Position numbers and translations under genes: made by a program. Below are positions 1 to 12,791 of a DNA stretch of 55,581 nt, one piece after another; positions within the stretch are counted from its first letter, which is position 1, and the number at the start of each line of letters is the position of its first letter. The stretch is from NCBI GenBank assembly GCA_023150415.1, contig JAKLKY010000008.1, positions 1 through 55,581 of the forward strand, in the 5' to 3' direction. The notes beneath the pieces were generated by a model. It did not search any database. It was not told where the DNA came from and saw only the letters and a program-made list of their open reading frames with translations. The stretch comes from Alphaproteobacteria bacterium. Its GTDB lineage: Bacteria > Pseudomonadota > Alphaproteobacteria > Micavibrionales > Micavibrionaceae.

Positions 1-1
1 A

Positions 2-1468
2 GATATTCCAGGAGAAAAGCCACTTTATTACACGCGTACGAAGAATAATGACCTGGTGTTCGGTTCCGAGATTCAAGCTCTGGCCTGTCATCCCGGTGTT
101 GAGACATCTTTGAACATCCAATCTTTATGGGATTTTCCTACTTTTCTTTGGATTCCAGAGCCGAATACGATTTATAATGGTATATCAGTTTTGCCCCGTG
201 CGCATTATTTGGAATTTGATGGGACAAAACTTTCGTTACATGCTTTTGAGAATAAATTTAACGAATTTCAGTATAGTCCTTCCGACTCCTGGTCAGATCT
301 AGTAGAAAAAACGCGCGCTGTTGTATCGCAAGCTGTCTATAGCCGTTTGCTGTCTGATGTGCCCGTTGGAGCTTTCTTAAGTAGCGGTTTGGATAGCTCG
401 ATAGTATGTACGCTGGCCAGGCAGAGGCTGACCGATCTGACAACGTTTTCGATTGGATTTATGCCTGATGCGGTTGATCCCTATGAAGGGCATGCGGATG
501 AATCTGCAGAAGCGGAAGCATATGCAAGGCATTTAGGCACAAAACATCATGTCATTCGTGTCAGGGGGGCAGATTTTAAACAGGATCTATCCCTGTTCTG
601 TCAGCGCGCTGGACAGCCTTATGCAGTCTCTTCAGGTTTGGGGGTTATGGCTGTGGCGCGTGAGGCTAGAAAAAGAGGAATTAAGGTGCTGTTGTCAGGC
701 GATGGGGCAGATGAATTATTTGGCGGTTATTCGTGGTATAAGTGGTTTTCTCATTCTGCTATGAACTTGCCTGACATATCGGATAATCCATCTGTTTCCA
801 TGCATTCTATGGGCCTTTCTGCGGAGCAGATCATTTCCTGTATTGCAGCTTACGCGCCTGCCAAGCGTGCATGGGCGTGGCATTACTATGCATCCGAACA
901 AGAAAAGGCGGATTTATTCACGCAGGATATATCAAATAATGCGTTGAGTTCTGTAAGGATATTTGAATCCTATAAGCCTACAGGTGCGTGGGAAGTTATG
1001 GACTATATAAGGCAGGATCGCGCGTGTTATCTGCCTAATGAAATGATGGTGAAATTGGACCGCATGACCATGGCGCATTCTGTAGAAGGACGCGCCCCCC
1101 TGGTTGCGCCATCTATATTGAATTTTGTAAAGAATTTAAATTATGAGCATATGGTTAAAGGGGATGTACTAAAACCTCTCTTGCGGGCGGCATTTGATGA
1201 TTTACTTCCTGCTTCAATAACGCGTCGCGCCAAGCATGGTTTTCGGGTGCCGATCGATACATGGTTGAAAGGTGAATGGAATGATCTTTTTGAAGAAGCA
1301 TTCTCCAGTGCATCAGCTCTTCATCGCTTGGGCATTCTCTCAAAGGATGCAAGAGAGAAGGCAGTCCGTATGCTGCATGATCCGATGCGTGTTAACGGTC
1401 ACAGTCTTTTCTGCTTTATAATTCTAAATCTTTGGCTGGAGCAGAACAAAGCAATTTCAAGGTTATAG
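2..1468 (+). CDS. Asparagine synthase-like amidotransferase, 5' end cut by window
   Basis: C-terminal part of a glutamine-dependent asparagine synthetase (AsnB family), which uses ATP to amidate a carboxylate with ammonia from glutamine. The reading frame is open from base 2 and its first residues (D-I-P-G-E-K-P-L-Y-Y) match the end of the family's glutaminase domain, so the true start lies upstream of the window. The synthetase domain carries the ATP pyrophosphatase loop S-S-G-L-D-S-S near base 390 and a second conserved motif L-S-G-D-G-A-D-E-L-F-G-G near base 700. The stop is one base before the next gene, so the run is probably one operon. Such enzymes are common in extracellular polysaccharide loci, where their substrate is usually not asparagine; that role is inferred. 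Family assignment is secure, substrate unknown. Confidence 0.9.
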   Translation, partial: DIPGEKPLYYTRTKNNDLVFGSEIQALACHPGVETSLNIQSLWDFPTFLWIPEPNTIYNGISVLPRAHYLEFDGTKLSLHAFENKFNEFQYSPSDSWSDLVEKTRAVVSQAVYSRLLSDVPVGAFLSSGLDSSIVCTLARQRLTDLTTFSIGFMPDAVDPYEGHADESAEAEAYARHLGTKHHVIRVRGADFKQDLSLFCQRAGQPYAVSSGLGVMAVAREARKRGIKVLLSGDGADELFGGYSWYKWFSHSAMNLPDISDNPSVSMHSMGLSAEQIISCIAAYAPAKRAWAWHYYASEQEKADLFTQDISNNALSSVRIFESYKPTGAWEVMDYIRQDRACYLPNEMMVKLDRMTMAHSVEGRAPLVAPSILNFVKNLNYEHMVKGDVLKPLLRAAFDDLLPASITRRAKHGFRVPIDTWLKGEWNDLFEEAFSSASALHRLGILSKDAREKAVRMLHDPMRVNGHSLFCFIILNLWLEQNKAISRL

Positions 1469-1469
1469 T

Positions 1470-3305
1470 ATGGACGACATGCGCGATCCTCTTATGCACT
1501 TTACCTTTCAAAGGATCTTTGATGACAAGAATCTTTTTTATTCTTCCCATGAAGGAATTTTTGTGAGGGATACTGAAGCAAATGTTGTTTTGTCACATGC
1601 GAATACGCTGAAAATTATTGGGCATCATTTCAATCCGCAGAAAAGGCATCGTGTTGTCGTTATAGGAAGTCCCATATGGAATTATCATGTTTCCCGTGAT
1701 GTGCTTGCTTCCGAGTTATCTTCACTTGATCCAAATAAGGTCGAAAGTATCGTATCGCGTATAAATGGGGAATTTTCATTAATATCATTAGATGAGATAT
1801 CAGGTACGTTGCGAGTTTTTACCGATCGTTTTTCATCCTACCCGATATTTTGGGCGCTTACGCAAAAGGAATTTTGCTTAAGCTATGCATATATTGATCT
1901 TGTACAGCATTGCAGGCATTGGCCGGGATTTAAGCTGAGATCTGAAAAGGCGTATGAATTTTTTATCTTGCAGCGTCTGATGGGTAATCAAACGCACGAC
2001 AACTGCACTCTGTATTTGGAGCCAGCATCATGCCTGACGGTCACAGTTGATAAAAAGACAACGGTGCATTCTTACTGGCGACCTGACTACGAAAAGAACA
2101 GGTCACGGAATCGTACACAGGCGATTAATTTATTCTCAGATCTTTTGTCTCAAGCGATTGAGCAACGATTCGGTACAACCCAGCAGGGCACGGGCCTTTT
2201 TCTAAGTGGAGGGCATGATAGTCGTCTAATTGCGGTGCACACACAAAGGCCACTGACTTGCTATACATTGTCCTTTGAAGATAATTATGAAGTTCAGTGC
2301 GCGCGCCGTATTGCGCAAGCATCAGGTCATCCGCATGTGTTTTCCAGGCTTAATCAGAATTTCTTTGAAGACAGCTTTGATGTTGCAGCAAATCTATGTT
2401 CAGGGCTCTTTGCAACCGATCACAGTCTATTTTTGCACGATTACATGAGCCCTCGCTTGCATTCTGATATCTATCTGCACGGACATGGCCTCGATTTCAT
2501 GTTTCAGGGCATGTATCTTTATGCACGCCATAAAAACTTGTTCGGATACTCTATACCTCCTAAAGAATTCTTGCCCTTGCCAGAAGATTTAAGCAGGAGT
2601 TTCATTGATGGCATATCTTATCGACTAAAATTTAATTTTCGGGGCCTATTAAATCATGCTGTCCACAAAGAATTTGAACAGCATCTATACGATACTGTGA
2701 AAGATGTTGAGCATCGTGCACAGGCGCTTTCAGATGATCGAAGAGATCACTGGGAATATCTTACATTCCACCATCTTTCACGTCATTATACATTCTCAAA
2801 TATTCTAAGTCAGAGAACATGTGGTGAAACTAGAACGCCATGTCTCGATAATAACATTTATGATTTTTATCTCTCTCTTCCATATGAAATGCGCTTGAAT
2901 GCAGATATGATGCGTGGCGCTTTGTATAAGAAGAGCCCGCATGTGGCAAATTTACCTGCAGCAAATCATGCGCTTCCTGCGGGGTGGAACCCGTATCATA
3001 AGGCTATCTTGCTAATGGTTAGAAAGGGGCTGCGTCATATCACGATGAATAAATATGCCGCAGGACCATCTGGTAAAGACCGAACATGGCCTGATCGCGA
3101 TGAATATTTTCGTAGCCATGAAAAGTATAGGAATTTGGCATTTTCCGCTCTTTATGATAGGGACTTTCGTGAATTTTTGAATTTTCTTGATTGGGATAAA
3201 TTGGAGTCCATACAATCAGGAATTTTGAATCAAAAATACAGCGGAGCATTCTTGATAACACTACTCAGTTACTATCGTTTTTATAGAACTGTTTTCCCTT
3301 TATAG
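1470..3305 (+). CDS. Divergent asparagine synthase-like protein, nucleophile-less glutaminase half
   Basis: A 611-residue AsnB-like protein. The synthetase half is recognisable from L-F-L-S-G-G-H-D-S-R around residue 243, a variant of the S-G-G-x-D-S-S ATP-pyrophosphatase loop. The N-terminal half resembles a glutaminase fold (residues about 70-190, with F-T-D-R-F-S-S-Y-P-I-F in the place of the usual D-R-x-G-x-K-P-L-Y), but the protein begins M-D-D-M and not M-C-G, so the catalytic N-terminal cysteine is missing. It therefore cannot hydrolyse glutamine in the usual way; it may use free ammonia, another amine, or act as an ATP-dependent ligase or cyclase. It lies between two other family members with gaps of 1 and 17 bases. 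Family call is firm, chemistry unknown. Confidence 0.8.
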   Translation: MDDMRDPLMHFTFQRIFDDKNLFYSSHEGIFVRDTEANVVLSHANTLKIIGHHFNPQKRHRVVVIGSPIWNYHVSRDVLASELSSLDPNKVESIVSRINGEFSLISLDEISGTLRVFTDRFSSYPIFWALTQKEFCLSYAYIDLVQHCRHWPGFKLRSEKAYEFFILQRLMGNQTHDNCTLYLEPASCLTVTVDKKTTVHSYWRPDYEKNRSRNRTQAINLFSDLLSQAIEQRFGTTQQGTGLFLSGGHDSRLIAVHTQRPLTCYTLSFEDNYEVQCARRIAQASGHPHVFSRLNQNFFEDSFDVAANLCSGLFATDHSLFLHDYMSPRLHSDIYLHGHGLDFMFQGMYLYARHKNLFGYSIPPKEFLPLPEDLSRSFIDGISYRLKFNFRGLLNHAVHKEFEQHLYDTVKDVEHRAQALSDDRRDHWEYLTFHHLSRHYTFSNILSQRTCGETRTPCLDNNIYDFYLSLPYEMRLNADMMRGALYKKSPHVANLPAANHALPAGWNPYHKAILLMVRKGLRHITMNKYAAGPSGKDRTWPDRDEYFRSHEKYRNLAFSALYDRDFREFLNFLDWDKLESIQSGILNQKYSGAFLITLLSYYRFYRTVFPL

Positions 3306-3322
3306 CGCCTAGAGGAAAGAGC

Positions 3323-5116
3323 ATGTGCGGATTTGTCGGTTGTAAACTGAGGCGTCCTTTGAATCAGGCCGATATTAATATGCTTCGCCATATGCGAAAG
3401 GCCATTAAATATCGTGGGCCTGACGATGAAGGCGAATTTTTTGATGTAGAGCAGGGGCTTTATCTTGGGCATAATCGCCTCGCGATAATTGATCTAGATT
3501 CGCGTTCAAAGCAGCCCATGAAACGCGGCAATCATGTGATCGCGTATAATGGTGAAATATACAATTACCTTGAGCTTAAAGAGAAGCTCTTAGGTGTAGC
3601 TGATTTTCAGACAACAGGCGATACAGAGGTCTTGCTGGAAGGCTGGCGTTATGAAGGCATTCGAAGCCTGGCTCCTTTAGATGGCATGTTTGCCTTCGCC
3701 CTTTGGAATGGCCACCAATTATTTCTTGTAACGGACTGGTTTGGTGAGAAGCCGCTCTATTATTTTGAAAATTCTGAAGGGCTGTATTTTTCTTCTGAGC
3801 CTGGTTCATTGATTGATGCTTTGCAGATCAGCTTTGAGCCCGATGAACAAGCGCTCTCTGATTTCTTATATTTAGGCTATGTGCGTGCGCCAAAGACGGG
3901 GTTCAAGAACTTAAGTGTTTTATCTCCTGCATCTGTTTTGCAATTGCAAAGTGACGGCACTAAAGAAATTTCACGATATTGGGACTTACCACAAGAAACT
4001 GGACATTTACCATTGAGCCGTTCGCTAATTCAGGAGACTAAAGATCGCCTATGTATTTCGCTACAACGACGCCTTCGAAGCGATGTTCCTGTTGGATTAT
4101 TTCTTTCAGGCGGTGTTGACAGCAGTCTGTGTGCTGCATTGTGCAAGTATGAGCTAGGGATTGATTTGCATACTTATACAGTTTCATTTCCTGATGGGCA
4201 CGATGAGAGTGTTGCAGCCAGTGCAATTGCCAGTCACCTCAAGCTTTCTCATACTATTATTCCTTCACAGAATGATGATGCAGGTGGGATTAAGATTCTT
4301 GCTGATTTATTTGGCATCCCCAATGATAATATGACGGCGCTGGCGATATATCAGATGTGTGCTGCAGCGAAGAAAAATCTTACAATTGCGATTACTGGAC
4401 TTGGTGGAGATGAGATTTTCTATGGCTATAACAGGTACGAGCATTTTTATAAGAACAGAATGTTCTACTGGCTCGCCAATCACGCGAAATTTGTATTAAA
4501 GGGTTTGTCTTACATATTGCCCGGCCAGCAATCCTCTTTGATTAAGGATTTGTCACAAGGGGATCGGGATTGGCAATTTCTGAGAATTAAGAACGGGGCG
4601 GCATTTGATCTGTATAAAAAAATAATACCGCCTAAGGGGCATTTCATAGAGAAATTCATACCATTTTTTGAAGCAACGCGTGAATTTGATATTCAGAATT
4701 CTTTGCCTCAGAGCTTCATCCCTTCTGTAGACCGAGGGAGTATGCGTGCTTCTGTAGAGGTTCGAACTCCTTTTCTTAATCGCGATCTTTACGAATTCAT
4801 TCGTACTCTGCGTCAGAGCGATCTTATTGCAGGTGGTAAAAAATTCTTGGCAAGAACAATATTGCAGGAATACTTGCCGCTTAATCTTCTGACAGAAGGA
4901 AAGCAAGGATTTGTTTATCCTGCAAAACGGCATATCAGCAGCGATGATATTTTGCATTCTGCTCTTGCAAAGCTGCACCAAGGATTTTCAAGAAGCGTCA
5001 TAGAAGATATTTGCACAGATACCAGTAATGCCCAAAACACATTGCTGATGTTACGTTTGTCCTTGTTGACTTATTTCACAACGCACTTTCATTCACATCA
5101 AAAAATAGCGGCATAA
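3323..5116 (+). CDS. asnB: Asparagine synthase (glutamine-hydrolysing), complete
   Basis: A 597-residue class II amidotransferase with all expected parts. It begins M-C-G-F-V-G, giving the N-terminal nucleophile cysteine after methionine removal. The glutaminase domain has H-N-R-L-A-I-I-D-L, Y-N-G-E-I-Y-N and T-G-D-T-E-V-L. The synthetase domain has the ATP loop F-L-S-G-G-V-D-S-S near residue 259 and G-L-G-G-D-E-I-F-Y-G near residue 360. A purine-rich AGAGGAAAGAGC precedes the ATG. It is the third AsnB-like gene in a row and the only one shown here to have both working halves. It probably amidates a sugar or acid intermediate in polysaccharide assembly; a role in asparagine supply is the alternative. 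Confidence 0.92.
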   Translation: MCGFVGCKLRRPLNQADINMLRHMRKAIKYRGPDDEGEFFDVEQGLYLGHNRLAIIDLDSRSKQPMKRGNHVIAYNGEIYNYLELKEKLLGVADFQTTGDTEVLLEGWRYEGIRSLAPLDGMFAFALWNGHQLFLVTDWFGEKPLYYFENSEGLYFSSEPGSLIDALQISFEPDEQALSDFLYLGYVRAPKTGFKNLSVLSPASVLQLQSDGTKEISRYWDLPQETGHLPLSRSLIQETKDRLCISLQRRLRSDVPVGLFLSGGVDSSLCAALCKYELGIDLHTYTVSFPDGHDESVAASAIASHLKLSHTIIPSQNDDAGGIKILADLFGIPNDNMTALAIYQMCAAAKKNLTIAITGLGGDEIFYGYNRYEHFYKNRMFYWLANHAKFVLKGLSYILPGQQSSLIKDLSQGDRDWQFLRIKNGAAFDLYKKIIPPKGHFIEKFIPFFEATREFDIQNSLPQSFIPSVDRGSMRASVEVRTPFLNRDLYEFIRTLRQSDLIAGGKKFLARTILQEYLPLNLLTEGKQGFVYPAKRHISSDDILHSALAKLHQGFSRSVIEDICTDTSNAQNTLLMLRLSLLTYFTTHFHSHQKIAA

Positions 5117-5122
5117 AAGAAC

Positions 5123-8648
<3,526 letters not shown>

Positions 8649-8673
8649 GATTTTATTCCTCCACTTTGGCTTA

Positions 8674-9639
8674 CTATAGCGGTGTTTGCGCCGCGCTTTC
8701 AAGCGCCAGCAATAAATCATCAAATCCGGCCCAGAACGCGCTGCGGATTTCGTCTTTCTCCATCAGGATTTCGTGCCGCGCACGAGGGAATTCCAGCAGC
8801 CGGATATGGGGTAAAATCTTCGCCGCGCGGCGGATCGCGCGGTTGTCCACAAACGCCTCGATCCCGGCCAGCGCCATGATGCCGGGAATGGTGATCGCTT
8901 TGAGATCTTCGTCGCGGATGGCCAGGCAGGAGCGCACGGCCTCATACACCCATTTGTATGTCACACCGCCAACCTGCAAATCGGGATCAGCCAGGCACCA
9001 AAGGTTATGAACTGCATCGCGCACGGCATCGCCGGAGAAAAAGCCGCGTCCCGGCGTCGGGCGCATGAGCGTCGTCCAGTCGCCGGCGCCGGGGGCGTAA
9101 GCCTCCCCGCGCAAATGTGCCACCAGGCGCGTCATGCGCAGGCGGATCATCCCCGGCCAGCGCGCAAGGGCGAAAATGCCCAGCATCGGCGCCGAGAGCG
9201 CGTAGGCTTTGAATATGGTGGGATTCTGGATGAGATAGCGCAGCCCGATATTCCCGCCCATGGAATGCGCGAGGAGGATCAGTTGTGATTGGGGACACAT
9301 TAATTTAATGTGTCCCCGGATGAGTTCGTCTAAATCCTTCACGTCTTCGTCAAAGCCGGTGCTATGCCGTTTGTGGGGATTGGGCAGATAGCGGCCCGAG
9401 CGCCCCTGCCCGAACCAGTCGATCACGAATACGCCGAGATTGCGTTTGAGCAGATCATGTGCCGTTTCGAAATATTTCTCGCAGAATTCCGAGAGGCCGG
9501 GAAGAACGACGACGATGGCGCGGGGATTCTCCGGCACCGCAAAACCATAGCGAATGCGGCGGCTTTCACGCGTGTATGTACCCCATTGCCAGCCGGGTGG
9601 CGCCAGGAAGCGGGGTTCGAGAGAAGGCGGATTCGGCAT
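8674..9639 (-). CDS. Alpha/beta hydrolase, lysophospholipase-like
   Basis: A serine hydrolase of the monoacylglycerol lipase / lysophospholipase L2 type, about 321 residues. The nucleophile elbow is A-H-S-M-G-G, the acid is likely the aspartate in E-A-F-V-D-N, and the catalytic histidine is in R-A-R-H-E-I-L-M-E near the C-terminus. W-F-G-Q-G-R-S-G-R is the conserved lid-side motif. Its ATG overlaps the pntB stop by one base, so translation is probably coupled. A 27-base palindrome sits in frame just before the nucleophile strand, adding G-H-I-K-L-M-C-P to the protein; see the repeat entry. Substrate unknown; membrane lipid or ester turnover is likely. Confidence 0.85.
   Translation of the reverse strand: MPNPPSLEPRFLAPPGWQWGTYTRESRRIRYGFAVPENPRAIVVVLPGLSEFCEKYFETAHDLLKRNLGVFVIDWFGQGRSGRYLPNPHKRHSTGFDEDVKDLDELIRGHIKLMCPQSQLILLAHSMGGNIGLRYLIQNPTIFKAYALSAPMLGIFALARWPGMIRLRMTRLVAHLRGEAYAPGAGDWTTLMRPTPGRGFFSGDAVRDAVHNLWCLADPDLQVGGVTYKWVYEAVRSCLAIRDEDLKAITIPGIMALAGIEAFVDNRAIRRAAKILPHIRLLEFPRARHEILMEKDEIRSAFWAGFDDLLLALESAAQTPL
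9291..9317. repeat. GGGGACAC-type palindrome inside a coding sequence
   Basis: A perfect inverted repeat with 13-base arms and one central base (left arm GGGGACACATTAA). It is 27 bases long, so it keeps the hydrolase reading frame. An almost identical copy lies at 41084-41110 in the phage cassette, and related copies at 28801 and, broken, at 12617. Confidence 0.92.
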
Positions 9640-11027
9640 CAATGCTCCAGCGCCTTGATGATTTCTTCCGTCATTTTTTTGGCGTCGCCCAGGAGCATGA
9701 GCGTGTTATCGGCGAAGAAGAGCGGATTGTCCACGCCGGCATAGCCCGCGCCCATGGATCTTTTTACAAAGAGCACCGTCTTGGCCTTTTCCACGTCCAG
9801 CACGGGCATGCCGTAAATCGGCGATGAGGGATCGGTTTTCGCGGCCGGGTTGGTGATGTCATTGGCGCCGATGACGTAGGCGACATCGGCCTGCGCGAAA
9901 TCGCGGTTGATGTCCTCCATTTCGAACACGGAATCATAGGGCACGTTGGCCTCGGCCAGCAGGACGTTCATATGGCCGGGCATGCGCCCTGCGACGGGAT
10001 GGATGGCGTATTTCACGTCGACACCTTCGCGCTTCAGCGCGTCGGCCATTTCGCGCACGGCGTGCTGGGCCTGCGCCACCGCCATGCCGTAGCCGGGGAC
10101 GATGATGACGCGCTGCGCGTTTTTCATGATGTAGGCGGCGTCTTCCGCTGCGCCGATTTTGGCCTGCCGGTCGCCAACGGCGCCCGCGCTGGCGCTGGTC
10201 TCGCCGCCGAACCCGCCCAGGATGACATTGAGGAACGAGCGGTTCATCGCCTTGCACATGATGTAGGACAGGATCGCGCCGCTGGCACCGACCAGCGCGC
10301 CGGTGATGATCAGCAGATTGTTATGCAGGGTAAAACCGATGCCTGCTGCCGCCCAGCCGGAATAGGAATTGAGCATGGAGACAATCACCGGCATGTCCGC
10401 GCCGCCGATCGGCATAATCAGCAAGACACCCAAGGCAAAGGACAGCAGGGCGATGCACAGGAACAGAAAGCCGCTTTCGCTCATGCAAAATGCGATGATC
10501 AGCACCAGAAGCAAAATCCCCAGCGCGGCGTTGAGGACATGCTGACCCTTGAATTTGAGGGGCTTGCCGCTGATGCGGCCCTGCAATTTGCCCCATGCGA
10601 TGATGGAGCCGGTGAAGGTGACAGCACCGATGCTGAGGCCCAGCGCCATTTCCAGCAAACTGCCGGCAGCGATGGCGCCCGGCGTGCCGATGTTATAGGC
10701 GCTGGGGTTCAGGAAGGCGGCCGAGGCCACGAACACCGCGGCCAATCCCACCAGCGAATGAAACCCGGCCATCAGCTCGGGCAGGGCTGTCATGGCGATG
10801 CGCTTGGCAATCCACCAGCCGATGCTGCCGCCGATCGCTATGCCGAGCACGACAAGGACATAGCCACCCATCTGCGGCAATGCCAGCGTCGTCAGGACTG
10901 CCAGCGCCATGCCTGCCATGCCGAGTTTTAACCCGCCGCGCGCACTTTCCGGATGCGACAGCCCTCGCAGCGCCAGAATGAACAGCACGGCGGAGACGAG
11001 ATAGAGGAGGTGGGAGAGGGATTCCAT
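9639..11027 (-). CDS. pntB: NAD(P) transhydrogenase subunit beta
   Basis: Membrane and NADP(H)-binding subunit of the proton-translocating transhydrogenase, which uses the proton gradient to transfer hydride from NADH to NADP+ and so supplies NADPH. The 462 residues begin with about nine hydrophobic helices (to about residue 260) and end in the dIII NADP-binding domain with [15 protein letters not shown], then [18 protein letters not shown] and [10 protein letters not shown]. Five bases separate it from pntAB upstream. The length is typical. Confidence 0.97.
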   Translation of the reverse strand: MESLSHLLYLVSAVLFILALRGLSHPESARGGLKLGMAGMALAVLTTLALPQMGGYVLVVLGIAIGGSIGWWIAKRIAMTALPELMAGFHSLVGLAAVFVASAAFLNPSAYNIGTPGAIAAGSLLEMALGLSIGAVTFTGSIIAWGKLQGRISGKPLKFKGQHVLNAALGILLLVLIIAFCMSESGFLFLCIALLSFALGVLLIMPIGGADMPVIVSMLNSYSGWAAAGIGFTLHNNLLIITGALVGASGAILSYIMCKAMNRSFLNVILGGFGGETSASAGAVGDRQAKIGAAEDAAYIMKNAQRVIIVPGYGMAVAQAQHAVREMADALKREGVDVKYAIHPVAGRMPGHMNVLLAEANVPYDSVFEMEDINRDFAQADVAYVIGANDITNPAAKTDPSSPIYGMPVLDVEKAKTVLFVKRSMGAGYAGVDNPLFFADNTLMLLGDAKKMTEEIIKALEH

Positions 11028-11032
11028 GGCTA

Positions 11033-11461
11033 TTATCCCTTCTTCTTAAACATTTGCAGCATGCGGTGGGTGATCATGAACCCGCCGAAGATATTCACCG
11101 AGGCCAGAATGATCGCGAAGAAGGCCAGAACCATTGAAAATCCCCCCGCCTGCATCAGGCCCGCAGCCAGAATGGCGCCGACGATGATGACGGATGATAT
11201 CGCGTTGGTGATCCCCATGAGGGGTGAATGCAGTGCGGGCGTGACGCGCCAGACGACGTGATAGCCCACAAAACACGCCAGCACGAACACGGTTAGGCCC
11301 GTCACGAAAAACGGCACGTCGCCGCTATGCGCCTGGATGACGGTCATGGCCGTCTGGTCTGCGAGGCGGGCGGCGGAATCGGCCAGGGCCTGCGCCTGTT
11401 CAGCCAGATTTTGCACATCGTATTGCAGCATGTTGCTGGGCGTGTTGATTGTTTCGGGCAT
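11033..11461 (-). CDS. pntAB: NAD(P) transhydrogenase alpha subunit, membrane part
   Basis: The small membrane part (142 aa) of the split alpha subunit. Three to four hydrophobic helices follow an amphipathic N-terminus, with [20 protein letters not shown] as the conserved signature. The start ATG overlaps the pntAA stop by one base (TAATG), so the two halves are translationally coupled. Splitting alpha into two proteins is typical of Rhodospirillum-like alphaproteobacteria, in contrast to the single PntA of enterobacteria. Confidence 0.95.
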   Translation of the reverse strand: MPETINTPSNMLQYDVQNLAEQAQALADSAARLADQTAMTVIQAHSGDVPFFVTGLTVFVLACFVGYHVVWRVTPALHSPLMGITNAISSVIIVGAILAAGLMQAGGFSMVLAFFAIILASVNIFGGFMITHRMLQMFKKKG

Positions 11462-12576
11462 TACGCACCTTCCTTTGTTTTGAGGAGAATGGCTTTGATG
11501 ATGTCATCCTCCGTGTTGAGTTTCAGCGCGCCGCTCTCTTTATCAATGATAAGCTGAAGCAGCGCGAGAACATTACGGGCATAAAGTGCGCTGGCATCGG
11601 CGGCCAGCAGAGAAGGAAAATTCCGGTGGCCGATGATGGTGACGCCGTTTTCTACGATGATTTTTCCAGGCTGGGTCAACGCGCAGTTGCCGCCATTTAC
11701 GGCAGCCAGATCGGCGATGACCGCGCCGGGTTTCATGCGCGCCACCATTTCCTTGGTAATCAAAACTGGCGCGGCGCGGCCGGGGATGAGTGCTGTGGTG
11801 ATGACGATATCCTGTTTGGCGATATGCTCTTCGATCAGGGCTTGCTGTTTCTTTTTATACTCTGCCGACATTTCCTTGGCGTAGCCGCCGGCAGTTTCGG
11901 CCTGTTTGAATTCTTCATCCTCGACGGCGATGAAGCTGGCGCCCAGCGACTGCACCTGTTCCTTCGAGGCGGGACGCACATCGGTGGCGGAGACGATCGC
12001 GCCCAGGCGCCGCGCGGTGGCAATCGCCTGCAAACCCGCTACGCCCGCGCCCATAATAAATGCCTTGGCGGGCGGCAGGGTGCCAGCGGCGGTCATCATC
12101 ATTGGGAAGATGCGGCCGTAATGGTGGGCAGCTTCCAGCACGGCGCGATAGCCCGCCAGATTCGCCTGCGACGAGAGAACATCCATGGGCTGCGCGCGGG
12201 TGATGCGCGGCACCAGCTCCATCGCCAGACCCTGCGCGCCGGATTTATGAAGACCAGCGATAAATTCCTTTTCTTCGTGCGCATTCATCAGGCCGATGAT
12301 CAGCGCGTCTTTTGAAAGTGCTATATCCTTGAGAGCATACGGTGCATTGACGCACAGGATGATTTGCGCCGCCTGAGCCGTTTTGGCTGCATCGGATACA
12401 ATGGTGGCTCCGGCTTCCGCATAGTTATGATCTGTAAAACTGGCCCCGGTTCCGGCCCCCGCTTCGACGCTGACCTGAAGTTTCAGGGCGAGCATCTTTT
12501 TGACGGTTTCAGGGGTAGCGGCGACGCGTGTCTCATCAGGGGCACGTTCGCGCGGAATAAAGACGTTCAGGCTCAC
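11461..12576 (-). CDS. pntAA: NAD(P) transhydrogenase alpha subunit, NAD-binding part
   Basis: Soluble NAD(H)-binding domain dI (371 aa), related to alanine dehydrogenase. Visible are P-R-E-R-A-P-D-E-T-R-V-A-A-T-P at the N-terminus, the Rossmann glycine motif M-G-A-G-V-A-G-L-Q-A, and the region R-P-A-S-K-E-Q-V-Q-S-L-G-A, which holds the mobile loop. The start was placed at a GTG preceded by AAGGAGAC; an in-frame codon 18 residues upstream adds a non-conserved peptide. It is first of the pntAA-pntAB-pntB operon, and a degenerate palindrome lies in its upstream region. Confidence 0.95.
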   Translation of the reverse strand: MSLNVFIPRERAPDETRVAATPETVKKMLALKLQVSVEAGAGTGASFTDHNYAEAGATIVSDAAKTAQAAQIILCVNAPYALKDIALSKDALIIGLMNAHEEKEFIAGLHKSGAQGLAMELVPRITRAQPMDVLSSQANLAGYRAVLEAAHHYGRIFPMMMTAAGTLPPAKAFIMGAGVAGLQAIATARRLGAIVSATDVRPASKEQVQSLGASFIAVEDEEFKQAETAGGYAKEMSAEYKKKQQALIEEHIAKQDIVITTALIPGRAAPVLITKEMVARMKPGAVIADLAAVNGGNCALTQPGKIIVENGVTIIGHRNFPSLLAADASALYARNVLALLQLIIDKESGALKLNTEDDIIKAILLKTKEGA

Positions 12577-12616
12577 GATGGTCTCCTTTGAATCGTACAA
12601 TGCCGCAAACTGCAAA

Positions 12617-12658
12617 GGGGGCACAATCATTATTGTGCTTGCTTAGGCGAGTGTCCCC
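12617..12658. repeat. Degenerate GGGGRCACAAT palindrome
   Basis: GGGGGCACAAT, loop CATT, ATTGTGC form a perfect inner hairpin (621-638), but the closing GTGTCCCC is displaced by about 15 bases. It looks like the 28801 element with an interruption. It lies between the divergent pntAA and tolC-like genes, so it could sit in both 5' regions. Confidence 0.6.
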
Positions 12659-12791
12659 ACCACTTTGTAGCTTTATGTCATCAACCGCCAGTTATGATTG
12701 CTTGCCGATTCGCAGGTTATCCTATAAATTTTCATGAGGCGCAGTGATTTGCCTCGCGCCTGATTCGTCTTGCTCCTCTTTTGTCCCAGCT

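Noticed and set aside
12680-12740. Promoter for the secretion operon
   Set aside because: TATAAA and TTGC-type hexamers are present but the spacings (15 or 19) are poor; not strong enough to list.
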